A stretch of 64,000 nucleotides of DNA from assembly GCA_019188255.1 (NCBI GenBank), contig JAETXT010000008.1:2170001-2234000 (forward strand). Reading direction: 5' to 3'. A program made the position numbers and the translations under genes. This document shows, in pieces, positions 43,984-55,748 of the stretch. This DNA is from Verticillium longisporum (taxonomy: Eukaryota > Ascomycota > Sordariomycetes > Glomerellales > Plectosphaerellaceae). Position 1 is the stretch's first letter; each line of letters starts with the position of its first letter. The notes under the pieces are model-generated. The model had not been told where the DNA came from and did not search any database. It worked only from the letters and a program-made list of their open reading frames with translations.

Positions 43984-45580
43984 ATGAAGACCACGGCTGT
44001 CGCATGCGCCCTCGCCGGTCTCGCCATTGGCTCTGCTTCTGCTGAGGGCCCGACCCTGACCGAGCGTCAGGCTCCTCACCGCGCCCGCGCCGTCCCCGTT
44101 GTCACGGCCTCCGGTAATGGTATGCTAGACGTTTTTTCTTCCTCTTTCGCATGGTTGTCCAGCGACATTGCAATGCGCTCCAGCAACACGCAGGCTAACC
44201 CGCGCCAGCTTTCTGGGCCAACGGCGAGCGCTTCATCATCCGCGGAATTGACTACCAGCCCGGTAGCTCCGGCAAGAACGATGATCCCATCGCCAACATC
44301 GACACGTGCAAGCGCGATATCACCGAGTTCAAGCGCCTCGGCGTCAACGCTGTCCGCATTTACAGTCTGGACAACTCGGCGAACCACGACGAGTGCATGG
44401 GCCTGCTCGCCGATGCCGGCATCTACCTGATGGCCGATCTCAACAGCCCCAAGTACTCCATCAACCGTGACGACCCCGAGCCCAGCTACAACGCCGCGTA
44501 CCTGCAGTCCGTCTTTGCTACCGTCGAGGCGTTCGCCAAGTACGACAACACGCTCCTCTTCTTCTCCGGCAACGAGGTCATCTACACCCTCAACACGACC
44601 ACCTCGGCTGAGTACGTCAAGGCGACGACGAGGGATGTCAAGAACTACATGCGTGCCCGCGGTCTGCGCCAGATTCCCGTCGGCTACTCGGCCGCCGACA
44701 TCTCGGCCAACATCTGGCAGGCCGCCGACTACTTCAACTGCGGCAGCGATGACGCCCGTAGCGATTTCTGGGCTTTCAACGACTACTCTTGGTGCAACAC
44801 GGACTTTGTGACGTCGGGCTGGAACCAGAAGGTCCAGAACTTCACCGACTACGGCATCCCCGTCTTGTAAGTGACCTCGCTCGACTCATGCGAGGGTGTC
44901 GGTGGCATCAGCACTAACCTTGCGTAGCCTGTCCGAGTACGGCTGCAACACCAACGGTGAGCGCAAGTTCAACGAGATCGAGTCCCTGATGCACTCCAAC
45001 ATGACGGGCGTCTACTCCGGCGGCCTCATGTTCGAGTACACCATGGAGGAGAACAACTTTGGCATCATCGAGGTCAAGAACGGCAAGGTCGAGGAGCTTC
45101 CCGAGTTCGCCAACTTTGCCTCGGCCCTCAGCAAGTGGCCCATGCCCACGGCCGCCACGGCTCTGCACTCGACGACCCACGGCGTTGCCTGCCCGACATC
45201 CGCCTCCCTGTGGGAGGTCAACGAGAGCCTGCTGCCCAAGATGCCCCAAGCGGCCGAAAAGGTACGTCAAGAACAATCATTGGCAACGTATTCGCTGACT
45301 CATTTTTCCACAGTACATGGACGACGGTGCCGGCACGGGTCCCGGCCTCGACGGCGATGGCTCTCAGTGGAACGCCAACAGCGGCACCGCCACGACGTCG
45401 GTCGCCAGCGGTGCCCCCTCTCCCACCGGCCAGGGTTCCAGCAGTGGCGGCGGCGGCGGTGGCAACAACGGTGGCAGCGGCAACGGCGACAGCGCGGCCG
45501 CCGGCCTCGCTTCCCATGGCATGCTGTATGTCAGCTTTGCCGCCGCCGTGGCCACTGTCATGGGCACCATGTTCCTCTGA
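43984..45580 (+). CDS. GH72 beta-1,3-glucanosyltransferase, GPI-anchored (Gel/Gas)
   Basis: Elongates beta-1,3-glucan chains at the cell wall. Exons 43984-44119, 44209-44866, 44928-45261 and 45314-45580 encode 464 residues. The signal peptide is MKTTAVACALAGLAIGSASA. The catalytic domain starts AFWANGERFIIRGIDYQPG. The acid/base Glu is in FFSGNEVIY and the nucleophile Glu in FLSEYGCNTNGE. GVYSGGLMFEYTMEENNFG is a further family mark. There is no C-terminal Cys-box/CBM43 module, so it belongs to the Gel1-like subfamily. A Ser/Gly-rich linker precedes a GPI signal, with GNGDSAAAG as plausible omega region and a hydrophobic tail LYVSFAAAVATVMGTMFL. All splice phases agree, with no frame break. 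Confidence 0.94.
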
Positions 45581-46048
45581 GATGAGCGTTGTGTGTAAGA
45601 GAAGCTCGGTGCGATGGGAGGTTTCATTCAGATTGTTTTCGTAGACGGCGGCCCCATTGTGTAAGCTGGGATGCAACCTTGTTAATAGGGATAATGTTTT
45701 GGAAACGGTTCACTTCTGGCGTCAAAGTATACTGCCTGTCCTACGTTCATAGGTTCAATTCTTATCGTCTCGTCTCGTCTCGCCTCGTCTAGTACCAGAG
45801 GTAAAGTGTTCACTCTGCATGAGGAGATGAGGAGATGCGCGTGGGCACCCCGACATCGCACTGAGTCACCGCGAAAGGCGCCCAACCCCAGGAATAGCCT
45901 GACTCGTGCAGCCGACGACAACCGGCGCTCAATTCCGCACTCGACCTTGGCCTCCGCCATGCGCCCTTCCAGACTCGGCATGTACACATGGCAGCCCTCA
46001 TCGCCGTCCAACTATAAAACGGACCCCATGTTAGGAGGAGCATTTCAG

Positions 46049-46089
46049 CGAAAAAGCGAAAAAGCGAAAAAGCAAAAAAGCAAAAAAGC
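46049..46089. repeat. Short A-rich tandem array before a start codon
   Basis: GCGAAAAA/GCAAAAAA units of 8 nt repeated five times and ending one base before the ATG at 46090. It forms the immediate 5' leader of the next gene. Confidence 0.85.
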
Positions 46090-46214
46090 ATGTACCGCCT
46101 CACCCCGCGAACACTCGCCCCCTCCTCTCTCCGTCTCGCATCAAGAACCCACGCAAAGCGACCCATCCACATCTCCGCAACCCGTCCCCGTCCCCGGTAC
46201 CGGCCCGTCCGAGC

Positions 46215-46255
<41 letters not shown>

Positions 46256-46635
46256 TGGCGACGGCGGCGGCATCCTCCTCTGCCGCCTCGGGCCTCCCTT
46301 ACCACAACAAGGTCTTCACGTCGGCGTCCAACACGCCCAACGGCGAGGTCTCGTCGGCGACGCGCTTCCACTACCGCCAGGAGGGCAAGATTGTGTGGGC
46401 CGAGTACGGCGGCGGGGCCATTGTCAAGGGGTTCCTCATCGCGACGGTGGCGGACGATGAGAGCCTCGACATGCGGTACGAGCATGTCAATGACGGCGGG
46501 GAGCTCATGACGGGGCGGTGCCGCAGCGTGCCGGAGCGGCTGGCGGATGGGAGGCTGCGGATGCACGAGACGTGGAGGTGGACGTCGGGGGATGGGACGG
46601 CGGGGGAGAGCGTTGTGGAGGAGGTGAGGGAGTGA
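46090..46635 (+). CDS. Small protein of a bacterial-type 'N-acetylglutamate synthase-like' family
   Basis: Intronless 181-residue protein. From YHNKVFTSASNTPNGEVSSA through FHYRQ, VWAEYGGGAIVKGFLIA, MRYEHVNDGGELMTGRC to HETWRWTSGDGTAGES it matches a short (about 110-residue) family common in bacteria. Database entries often label it N-acetylglutamate synthase without biochemical proof, so I do not assign that activity. The fungal copy adds a 55-residue N-terminus, Arg-rich and acid-free (MYRLTPRTLAPSSLRLASRT), that looks like a mitochondrial presequence, and then a poly-Ser run encoded by AGC repeats. The Met at 46255 directly after the run gives a version without it, so two products are conceivable. 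Confidence 0.8.
46216..46253. repeat. AGC trinucleotide repeat (poly-Ser codons)
   Basis: About twelve consecutive AGC triplets inside the coding region, read as serine. A length-variable tract separating two possible start codons of the same gene. Confidence 0.9.
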
Positions 46636-46764
46636 TCCGTGTTGACTGCTGTGTTTACCAGGGAGGCCTTGTTGCGAAGTCGACTTTCTTCTTTTTCAAG
46701 GTCAAGAGGCAAAATTGGGAGGCATCTACAGACTACTTCTTGCTTTGGATGAAGATGGAATGAA

Positions 46765-46830
46765 TCGGCTCTGGATTCGTACTGCGGACCTCACACTCTT
46801 GCTCGGTGACTGACCCGAGGCCCCGGCCGA
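46765..46830 (-). other. Possible tRNA-derived remnant
   Basis: On the minus strand the sequence GAGGTCCGCAGTACGAATCC followed by AGAGCCGA resembles a variable-loop and T-arm region (B box with one mismatch), but no matching 5' half or acceptor stem is seen. Weak. Confidence 0.25.
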
Positions 46831-46986
46831 AGCTCCGCTCCGGCGTCGGCCCCACAACTGTAGGAACTTCTGGCTCCATCAGGCCATCTGTGCAATTTGC
46901 CTACAACATCGACAGCCGCCCACGCCCGACCAACAAGGCACTGGCATAAAGCCGTACGCTGAGCACGAGCACGAGCACGCTCCATC

Positions 46987-47408
46987 ATGTCGTCGGCCCA
47001 ATCGGCTCTGCGCTACGTGGCTGCCGCCAAGACGTCGTCCCTCGGCACCCTCTACCTCCATTGCTACGTCAAGCCCGGCGCAGCAAAGGCCCGCGAGGGT
47101 GTCACAAGGCTTACGGAGGAAGCTATCGAGATATGTGTTGCAGCCCAGCCGCGGCAGGGGGAGGCCAACAAGGCTGTGCTGCGGCTGCTCAGCGAGGCAA
47201 GTCCATCTGAAGTCGCTCAGTCGAGAGCTTCCAGGCACTTGACGCAACGTCTGACACGAGACAGATACTCAAGTTTCCAAGGTCAGACTTTCAGATTATC
47301 CAAGGTTCGAACAGCCGACACAAGACGGTTGCTCTGAGCGGCATTGCGGATGGAGAGCAGGGGGTTTGCAGAGTGCTGGACATCCTGCGCCAAGAGGCCG
47401 CCGGTTGA
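46987..47408 (+). CDS. DUF167 (YggU-family) protein with GC-AG intron
   Basis: Exons 46987-47196 and 47265-47408 give 117 residues. The DUF167 core is [20 protein letters not shown], then [22 protein letters not shown] and, after splicing, [24 protein letters not shown], which matches the family pattern of P-x-A-x-x-x-x-V, P-x-x-G-x-A-N and G-x-x-S-R-x-K. The first intron starts with GC (GCAAGT) instead of GT and ends CAG; this donor is required for the reading frame. The function of DUF167 proteins is unknown. The stop precedes the HET gene by about 260 bp on the same strand. Confidence 0.85.
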
Positions 47409-47672
47409 TGTATGCTGCCAAGACTTGCTGTGCGAGCAGTGTCATTCACTTGTCAGCTTCATCTCGAGTGTATGCGCGGGGGTGCCTGTGGCGCGCGGGG
47501 GGCTCGACATTGTTCAGCGGCCGGCTTTCGGGCGACGCCTACGCCTTTTCTCCAGGCTTCAGTCGCCTACATATATGAAGAAACACTTGCTGCTCTGGCC
47601 CATGTGCCTCTGACGCAACCGCACTGTACAAAACGTGTCGTGTCGCTCATCGGCGCGGGACTTCATTGCAAT

Positions 47673-48902
47673 ATGCACCTTCTCGACACGACGACCTTGG
47701 AGCTGAAGACGTTTATCGGCGAGATCCCTCCCTACGCCATACTGTCCCACACCTGGGGCAATGATGAGTTTCTCTTCGAGCACCTCCGGGCAGGCACAAT
47801 GCATGCCCAGTCGTTGAACCCTGGACGAGGGCTTCAGAAGATACTAGTCACCTGCAAGCTCGCGCGCGAACATTCTTTGAAGTATGCATGGATAGACACA
47901 TGCTGCATCGACAAACCCAGCAGTGCTGAGCTCTCCGAAGCAATCAATTCCATGTACGCCTGGTACCGTGGTTCGGCAGCTTGCTACGCCTGGCCCAAGG
48001 ATGTTACACTAGAGGGGACCGCTTTTGTTGGCTTCGAAGAAAGCAGATGGTTTAGACGGGGATGGGCGTTGCAGGAGTTACTGGCGCCTCACGGACTCAC
48101 ATTTTACGACAAGAACTGGACTCGTTTGGCCAGCCGCTATGATACCGCTGATGTGATATCGGCCATGACTGGAATCAAAGCCACATATATACGACGGGAA
48201 CACTCGGTGCCAGCAATCGTCAACTTCTGTGGCCCAACCGCGGAGTTTTTCTGCCCCGTCTGTGGCGTGTCGGATATGTTTCACTGGGTTATCAGAAATG
48301 TACCAGTCGCAGCTATCATGTACTGGGCATCCGGACGTACCACGACCCGGGTTGAGGACATGGCCTACTGTCTGTTGGGTCTCTTCCAAGTCAATATGCC
48401 TCTGCTCTACGGCGAAGGCAGAAACGCTTTCCGCAGGCTGCAGATGAATTTCCTCGATTCGGACCCCGACCAGTCTATACTGTGCTGGAGAGAGGAAAGT
48501 ACCGACAGAAATCGCCCATGCTACAGCCCAGTCTCCTTCCTGGCACCGGCTCCATCGTGCTTCAGGTTTCTACCGCCCACGTACATGCTGTCGTTTCGCC
48601 ATAGAGACGTGCGTACGACGCCAGACGGGGTCGTACTCAGCGCTTTGTTGGGACCTTGCTCCTTGACCTTGGATGGAGGGATACTGAGGCCCGAGACTCA
48701 CATTGTCATTCTGACGTGCGCTGTCGAGGCGGATGTCCTGACACGTATAGGTATTATTGTAACAATCGACGGCCAAAACAAATTCCACCACACGAAAGAC
48801 TCCCGTCTCATCAAATGTGTTCGCTCACTTGCTCACGATCAAATCTTGTTCCGGCATGGTTCGGGAGCCCGAGGTCCTTTCGTCCTGGTCAACAGGAAAT
48901 AG
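47673..48902 (+). CDS. HET-domain protein
   Basis: 409-residue reading frame carrying an N-terminal HET (heterokaryon incompatibility) domain: MHLLDTTTLELKTFIGE, IPPYAILSHTWGNDEFLFEH, LKYAWIDTCCIDKPSSAELSEAINSMYAWY, ESRWFRRGWALQELLAP, WASGRTTTRVEDMAYCLLGLF and MPLLYGEGRNAFRRLQ. HET proteins trigger death of genetically different fused cells and are a TIR-like signalling class in fungi. Between the two HET blocks the segment NFCGPTAEFFCPVCGVSDM has extra cysteines not usual for the family. The start was chosen at MHLLDTTT, the typical first residues; upstream frame is uncharacteristic. The stop at 48900 may be premature: coding-like frames continue to 49662. Confidence 0.85.
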   Translation: MHLLDTTTLELKTFIGEIPPYAILSHTWGNDEFLFEHLRAGTMHAQSLNPGRGLQKILVTCKLAREHSLKYAWIDTCCIDKPSSAELSEAINSMYAWYRGSAACYAWPKDVTLEGTAFVGFEESRWFRRGWALQELLAPHGLTFYDKNWTRLASRYDTADVISAMTGIKATYIRREHSVPAIVNFCGPTAEFFCPVCGVSDMFHWVIRNVPVAAIMYWASGRTTTRVEDMAYCLLGLFQVNMPLLYGEGRNAFRRLQMNFLDSDPDQSILCWREESTDRNRPCYSPVSFLAPAPSCFRFLPPTYMLSFRHRDVRTTPDGVVLSALLGPCSLTLDGGILRPETHIVILTCAVEADVLTRIGIIVTIDGQNKFHHTKDSRLIKCVRSLAHDQILFRHGSGARGPFVLVNRK

Positions 48903-49009
48903 AGGCGCCTTTCGCAGCGCCTTGTCTCAAAATCAAAACCTTGACCCTCCTTTCAAGTGTAGGATGCGTGTTGTCTCCTATTCCTCTGAGAATCCCCCTC
49001 CTGCTATGA

Positions 49010-49662
49010 ACAAATGAGGAGATTACAAAGCTGATCCCATACTTAGTCAAGTGCGACATGGCAGACCTGAATACCTGTGACATACTCCTAGTGGAAACCT
49101 GGTCGAGGCTGTATTCGGTATCAACAACAAGGAAATTCGACCCGAGAAGACCGCAAGTGAGGCTGGACATTCGGAACCTACGTGACTACACATTACGTGC
49201 AGCGTTCCCGCCGTCCGGCTCACGCCTCATCCTGAGCTCAGGAGACGCGAGCCATCCGAGCTGTCTTTCCGTCAAACTGGACAGTACGCCTGACGCGACA
49301 ACGCGTCTGAACTGGACCACCGGACTGATCTACTTTCTCGGGAGCGACGCCCCTGGCTTCTTTATCTTTTGGCAGCTATCCTCCTGTCCGCACTAGGAAA
49401 GCATAGCCAACAGGTTCGCTATTCGGTCCGGGATTGGGCGTCCGTCATGCCAACGCCTTCCTGCACGCCCGAAGATCTGGCCGACTTTACAAACGGAGCA
49501 GATCGACAGTTGATATGGCGAGAGTGGATGACCGAAAAGGACAAACCTCCTCCTCCCTTATTCGTCGAACTGTCCAATATAGCTATTTCAGATGACGAGT
49601 GGGTCGAAGGCGACTCCGAGGGTCTGGTACGCGCATACAGACACGTGAAGTCGAATTCTTAG
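49010..49662 (+). other. Coding-like frames after the HET gene, probable C-terminal part
   Basis: Two open frames, 49010-49396 (KLIPYLVKCDMADLNTCDIL ... GLIYFLGSDAP) and the next frame to 49662 (ALGKHSQQVRYSVRDWASVM ... HVKSNS). One extra C at CCCC (49350-49353) joins them in the same way as the other frame breaks of this window. They have no known domain. They are probably the C-terminal region of the HET gene, but the link between 48902 and 49010 is unresolved (intron, further frame break or separate gene). Confidence 0.45.
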
Positions 49663-49985
49663 GCAACGTGTCTTACATGCTCGAGGTTGGGTCGGTGGAG
49701 GGCTGACCGTAACTTGGGTTGGCTGTTTTGACAATAGACATTCTCTAAGATGAATTGTCGCACTTTCGGGCATAAACGGCTGAGTGAGGTGTCCACTCAG
49801 ATTTTCGTGCCATTTTGTCAAGAACTAGATACCCGGCACTCGCAAATTGAATACAGCATGTTAAAGTCATAGATCATGAAAACATGCAAAGCCTTCAGTA
49901 GCATGATATTTTGCCGTCAATGGCCATCTAAAAATATATCAACACGCCCCTACGCCTCCCACCCAATGCATTGCTTTCATCGAGA

Positions 49986-51856
49986 TCAAACATTCTGCTT
50001 TCCAGCACAATCCTGCACGCCCTCCGCCTTTGCCCTTCTCACCTCTGCCCTCGCCTTGCGTCTTTCAAGCCGTTCCTGTTCCTCTCTCATTTGCCTGATC
50101 AACGGACTCTTCGCGCGAATCCTCTCGCCGTACCTCCAGAACGCCAGCGGCACCGGTATGAGCGCAACCTCGAGCAGCCCCAGCAGCGTCCCTGCCCACT
50201 GTGGTGACAGTGTTGTGTACATGGCCGGGCCGGCGAGTGGCAGTACCCCGCCAGCGATGCTGCGAATGACAGCATTGCCGGCGAGAGCCGAGGCCGCGTA
50301 GATGCCGTAGGCGCCGGCGAGATAGTTGGATCCGTAGATGAAGGAAAGGGTGTTCCCGGCGCCAAAAGGGATGCCAAAGGTGATGGGGATGGCCCAGTGG
50401 ATTGTGACGGGCAGACAGGTCCAGGAGAAGACGAGCTGACCGAGAGGCGTGAGTATGGCGCCGAGGACCATGATGCGGGCGGCGGACTCGGGCAGGGGAC
50501 GGCCAGTCGCAGGGTCGTGTCGATGCGCGTTGACAATACGGCGGAGCAGGGGCTCGGCAAAGATGGCCATGAGCGTGCCGATGCCGATTCCGAGGAAAGC
50601 GAGGCCCGACGTGCCAGGGCCCCAGCCTCGGTGCTCAGAAAAGACGATGGGATAGGCGATGAAGCAGAGGTAGAGAATGGCGTAGATGACAGAGATCCTG
50701 TGAGGGTGAGCAAGGGATTTGACGAAGAATTGGTCGAACCCAATCTTACCAGATGTTGGCAGCCCACAGGATTGGCTCTGTCGCGGCTAGTATAAAAGGG
50801 CGGCTCATGTTCGTCTTTATGAGCTCGACCTTGGATACCTTGGCGTCGTACCTGCACCACCACCGAGGGTCGTCCGTCTCCCTGCGTAGCTCGGCCGCCT
50901 TCCGTTGGAGCAGGGTTGGAGCGTACGTCTCCTTGACGGTAAACATCATGATGATGCTGACACCTGCGATGATGAGTACGAGCCAATTACACCACCTCCA
51001 TCCAAGATACTGAAAGACAAAACCGCCGATAATAGGTCCGGTCACAGGTCCATTGAGAGGCGCAATAGACCATAGCGACATGTACTTGGCGCGGCGATCC
51101 TCGGTGGAAATGTCGACAATAGTGCCCGGGCTATTGGAGATCAAAGCAGCACCAAACATGGCTCTAGGAGGAGGTCAGATATGTTGTAGGACTGGAATGG
51201 CTGGCAATAGATAGATTGACTGACCCGACGAATCTGCAGGCAAACATTTGTTCCAGTGACGTCGCGAGAGCACAGGGAATGATCATGATTGTTGATAAGA
51301 CCATGCACACAATATAGATCTTGCGACGGCCATAGAGCTCGCTCAACGGAGCAACAACAAGGCTTCCTGTCGCGAGACCAAGAAGGTATGTGGTGACTCC
51401 TAATGCCGTGTATGATTTGGAGGCGTTGTACTCCTCCATGAGACCCGGGATCGAGGCGGTGTAACTGGTACTGTACAGGACCACGATCCAACACGAGATG
51501 GAGACGACAAACATGACCCAGGCACGATACCACTTGGACCAATTCCTCGGGTTGTCGGGATCGTCTGGGCTGAATTCGACCTCGAAATCGGGTGGCCGAG
51601 AGGCCGTGCTGGCTTCTGTTCGAACGCGTGACAGTGGCTCACCCGCGACAGGCGCCTCCTCGATTTCGTAGTCGGTGTCGCGGCGCAGGGCCTTCTCCAA
51701 GACATCGTGTGACGAGTCGGACCCGTCGCATGGATGTCCAGATGCTGGCTTGGTGCCTGACCTGGTCTTGTCGTTGTTGCTGTGCAGGGATGGGGTTGGT
51801 GACCTCCAGTTGCCTCCGGCTCCGGCACCCTTTTCCGGGTCGGGCGAGGAAGCCAT
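49986..51856 (-). CDS. MFS drug/polyamine transporter (DHA1 type)
   Basis: Exons 51856-51225, 51163-50750 and 50697-49986 give 585 residues and twelve hydrophobic segments. After an about 110-residue polar N-terminus the signature DPDNPRNWSKWYRAWVMF introduces TM1. The loop between TM2 and TM3 has PLSELYGRRKIYIV, TM5 has the antiporter-like GPVTGPIIGGFV, and FQYLGWRWCNWLVLI follows, a pattern of the fungal DHA1/Tpo1-like subfamily of proton antiporters. The C-terminal tail is a charged coiled coil (REEQERLERRKARAEVRRAK). Substrate unknown: polyamines, drugs or metabolites. All intron phases agree; no frame break. Confidence 0.9.
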
Positions 51857-53318
51857 GCTGTCTCAAATCGGACGAGCACACGGTCCGGCACGCGACAAAG
51901 TGGGCTCAATCTCACAAAGCGGAGCGAAGCGAGCTGAGACACCAAGGGACCAATTTGACAGGCGACAAACAACAAGCGCCGAACATCGGGGCCGTGGAAA
52001 CGAAGGAGGCGAGAGGAACAGATACTGAGTGAACGATGCGGCACTCTGGAGCGGCGAAGGCGAAGCATAAGTCATTTGTAATGGAGTCTATGGGCCCCAC
52101 ACCCCACAAAGGTGTAGCGGAGGCTTTGGGCAGGCGAAGATGCAAAGAAGAAGGGGCGAACGTGGTTCCCATCCATCGGTCCATCTGCGCAAGGCGTGCC
52201 AGGGTCTGAGGAGAGTGGGGGTCCGTTCGGGAATAGCGGCGGATGTTGAAGACCTGAGGGCATGCTCACTGCGTGCGGATAGAGGTCAAGGGGCGTCTGC
52301 ACCTGCAATGTTAGCTCGGATAATCGATAGCGTGCTAGGCAAAGACGTGATGCTCTCTTGGCGTTGATCACTTAGGCCAACCGACGAGATGCTTTTGCGG
52401 GGTCAGCCGAGGTACTTGACATGGCAGACAACGGACACGGCCAGTGAGAGAGGGGTTTCACGACTTTTCCCCATGCTCCTAGTGACAGGACTGGCGACCT
52501 AGAGAGCGTACTAGCAGCGGCAGCAGTATGCGGCTGACCAGCGAGGATGGGTTTAGCGGTGAAAGGATCCCCGCAGTGTGCTGTAGGCACTGTCGGATCC
52601 GATTTGCGGACGAGAACGGAGATGGACCGGATGCTGCAATTGAACTGGGCTGGTTTTTCGAATATCAGGCCCTTGGCCAGGCTGAGCACACGCGAGACGT
52701 TGGCCGACAATGTATCTCGATGTCTTCCTCTGTACACCGATGATACTCTAGGGTAGTATTGGCCATGGACGACAGGGAAGTTAAGGTTGACAGTCTGCAC
52801 GAAGGCAGTAGCAGTAGTGGAGGGGCAGGAGGCAGGATGGGCAACTCTGAGAAAATGCATTACCTAAGCAGGGTCATGAGCCCCACCTCGATAACCAGGC
52901 TCCACCCAGATAGCTGAAAAATAGCAAGAGCAACGGAAAGCAGCAGCACCAGCGCCAGGAAGCAGCAAGCGCGACACCTGCACCTGAACTCCAGCTCGAA
53001 ACTCGATGCACTCCGATCGACGACGGCGATCCATGACCACGACCCGTGCCGAGCTCATCTCCCATTGACGCCTCAACCCGACCAGGCGCGACGACACTAT
53101 CGGCGAATCATCAGAAAACGACACACAGGGACCTTGTTGCGACATCATTGATGTTGACTGTGCTCCACAAACACTTGACTGCTCGCGCCCTCATCTCGTC
53201 GACCCTCCGCCCGCCTCTGGTCTTTACCTCTCGGGTCTTTACCTTGCCCATTAGCTCCTACGCCCACGCCAACACAAACACCCCTCGCAGCCAGCGCCGG
53301 CCACCGCTCCCTCTGACC
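51857..53318. other. Divergent promoter region
   Basis: About 1.5 kb between the MFS gene and the HAD/Swiss-Army-Knife gene. Small open frames only; no RNA or repeat seen. Confidence 0.4.
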
Positions 53319-55213
53319 ATGGCATCAGCATATGCCGCTTTCTCCAAAGGCGGCTACTCTCAGCAAACTGCTCCCCCAACACCCTCTCCCACCGTCACGG
53401 CTCTCAACAGATGGAGCATCTTGACCAACACACAACTCCCAGGTCCGCCACAACCCTACCAAGCTCCCTGCTAAGCTCTCTGGGCCCCTGAATCTGACCA
53501 GCTTCTCAGCCGTCGACACAATCAAGGCGTTACACGTCTATGATTTTGACAACACCCGTAAGCAGTAGCCCCTTCTCCCCCCGAGTCAACCTTCTATACG
53601 TCATACTCAAACATGTTCGCCATAGTCTTCAAAACCCCCCTTCCGAACCCCGCCCTCTGGGTCGGCACCACAATCGGCACCCTCAGCAGCCAGGACACAC
53701 TGATCAACGGCGGTTGGTGGCACGACTCCCGCATCCTCGCCGCCACGGGTGATGGCGCCGACGCCGAGGAGAAGCGCGCGTGGGACGGCTGGTGGAACGA
53801 GAAGATTGTCGAGCTCATCACCCTGAGCACCAAGCAAAAGACGCACTGTGCGTCTTGCTCACCGGCCGCTCCGAGCGCGGCTCCTCCGACCTCTTCAAGC
53901 GCATGATCAAGAGCAAGGGCCTCGAGTTCGACATGATCGGCCTCAAGCCTGCCGTCAGCCCCACGAACCAGCACTTCAAGAGCACCATGCATTTCAAGCA
54001 GCTCTTCCTCGAGGCCATGATGGAGACGTACAAGAACGCCGAGGAGATTCGCATCTACGAGGACCGACCCAAGCACGTCAAAGGCTTCCGCGACTTCATG
54101 GCCGACTACAACCGCCGCCAGAATGGTCCCACGCCGCACCTGCGCACCCGCGGCCCCATCAACGCCGAGGTCGTCCAGGTCGCCGACATGACGACGACCC
54201 TTGATCCCGTCGCTGAGGTCGCTGAGGTTCAGCACATGATCAACCTGCACAACGAAGCCGTCTCCAAACCTCAGCAGCAAGCACAACCGCCGCACATGCG
54301 TCCCAAGCGCCTCGTCATCAAAAAGACCGTCTTCTTCACCGGCTACATGCTCGACAAGCAGGACACGACCGAGCTCATCAAGATAGCCAAGGCCCAGATC
54401 CCCGCCGGTATGCCTGACCACGAGCTCAAGTTCCACGCCAACAACATTCTCATCTGTCCCCGCCCCTGCCCGGCCTCCATCCTCGACAAGGTCGGCGGCA
54501 TGGGCGCCAAGATGAAGTGGGAAGTCACCGGCACCGCCTGCTACGAGAACTCCATCTGGGCCGCCTGCCTGCGCCCGCTGCCCCCCAACGCAAAGTTCCA
54601 CACCGACAACCCCTCGCCGTTGGTCGTTCTTGCTCTGCGCAAGGGCGCACGCCCTGTCGACGCCGGCAAGATCCAGAACTGGCAGCCCGTCTCCGCCGAC
54701 CGCGCTCTCAGCTTTGAGACGACGGTGGGCGAGAAGGTCATTCTGCGCATCGAGGCCGAGGACCCTCGCGAGGACGAGTACGAGTCACTGTTCGCCAACA
54801 AGGGCGCCAAGAGGAAGCACGCCGGCGACGAGGTCGGCGCCCAACACACCCACGGCGGCCAGGGCGGACAAAACCACCGTGGCGGCCGCAACGAGCGGCG
54901 CGACTTCCACTCGGGCGGACGCGGTGGGCGAGGCGGCAATAACAACAATAATAATAACTTCCGCGGCGGCGGGCGCGGCGGACGTAATGGCGGCCAGCGA
55001 GGCAACGGCAAGGGCGGTCGTGGGGGACGCGGCGGCGGCGGCGGACACGGCTACCGTAGCTTGGATGACGTGGAGCCTCGCAACCAGCAGGGCGGATATG
55101 GAACGGCGGTGGAGTACGACGAGCCAACTACCAGTCCCGGCTTCCAGCAGGGCCGGGCTGGAGGCGCGGCCTACAATGGCGGCAACAACGCTGACCTGCA
55201 GAACTACTACTAG
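53319..55213 (+). CDS. HAD-type 'Swiss Army Knife RNA repair' protein with RGG tail (frame break at A4)
   Basis: Exons 53319-53442, 53510-53557 and 53626-55213; 586 residues after one base is restored. The HAD phosphatase-like domain shows motif I VYDFDNTLFKTPLPNP (across the second splice), motif II VLLTGRSERGS and motif IV IYEDRPKHVKGF. This is the domain found in Swiss-Army-Knife RNA repair proteins (Pfam HAD_SAK_1). A second region (KKTVFFTGYMLDKQDT to IWAACLRPLPP) is conserved without a name I can give. The C-terminal about 120 residues are Gly/Arg/Asn-rich RGG repeats ending NNADLQNYY, suited to RNA binding. The break is at AAAA (53836-53839): KQK then DALCVLLTGR needs one more A. Probably an RNA-associated phosphatase; activity not shown. 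Confidence 0.87.
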
Positions 55214-55748
55214 GCGCATCGTTATGTTTAGTATGAGGACCCCGAAGAGCCTGTAGGGCCTGCATGCTCGAGGGCGACCAATGGGAGGGGTAATCTGGTG
55301 GTGAAAACAATCTGCAGACGGTAACTCTGCACCAGAAAGGGGAGGGATTCGGGGCATGTTTTCGAGTGGACCACCTTCGCAGTCGCGAGGCTCACGTTTC
55401 AGTGTGCGGACACGGCGTTTTGTATCTCTTTGACTTTCTTCGAGCAGCAACGGCGTCAGGGGCAATGGAAAGGGGGAAAGGAGGGAGGACAGGAACAGAC
55501 AGGCTTGTCTGTGAGATGTTCCTCCAAGGTCATACCCAAGATCACCATGCGTAGCCCGCAGCAAGGGCTGTGTCAAATGAACCAATTTCGTCTTCTCATT
55601 CTTCTGCATTCATGGAACACGGCTGCATATATATGCATGCGTATCTAACATCAAGTCGTGCCATCGGTCCCTCGGGACCATGTTTGAAGCACGTTCAGAC
55701 GATGCCTTCAAAATGCAGTCTCTTGGTCGTGAGGCCGTGACAGAGATC
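55214..55748. other. Shared 3' flank of two convergent genes
   Basis: Gap between the stop codons of the HAD protein (+) and eIF2B epsilon (-). No gene; probable terminators and polyadenylation signals only. Confidence 0.5.
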
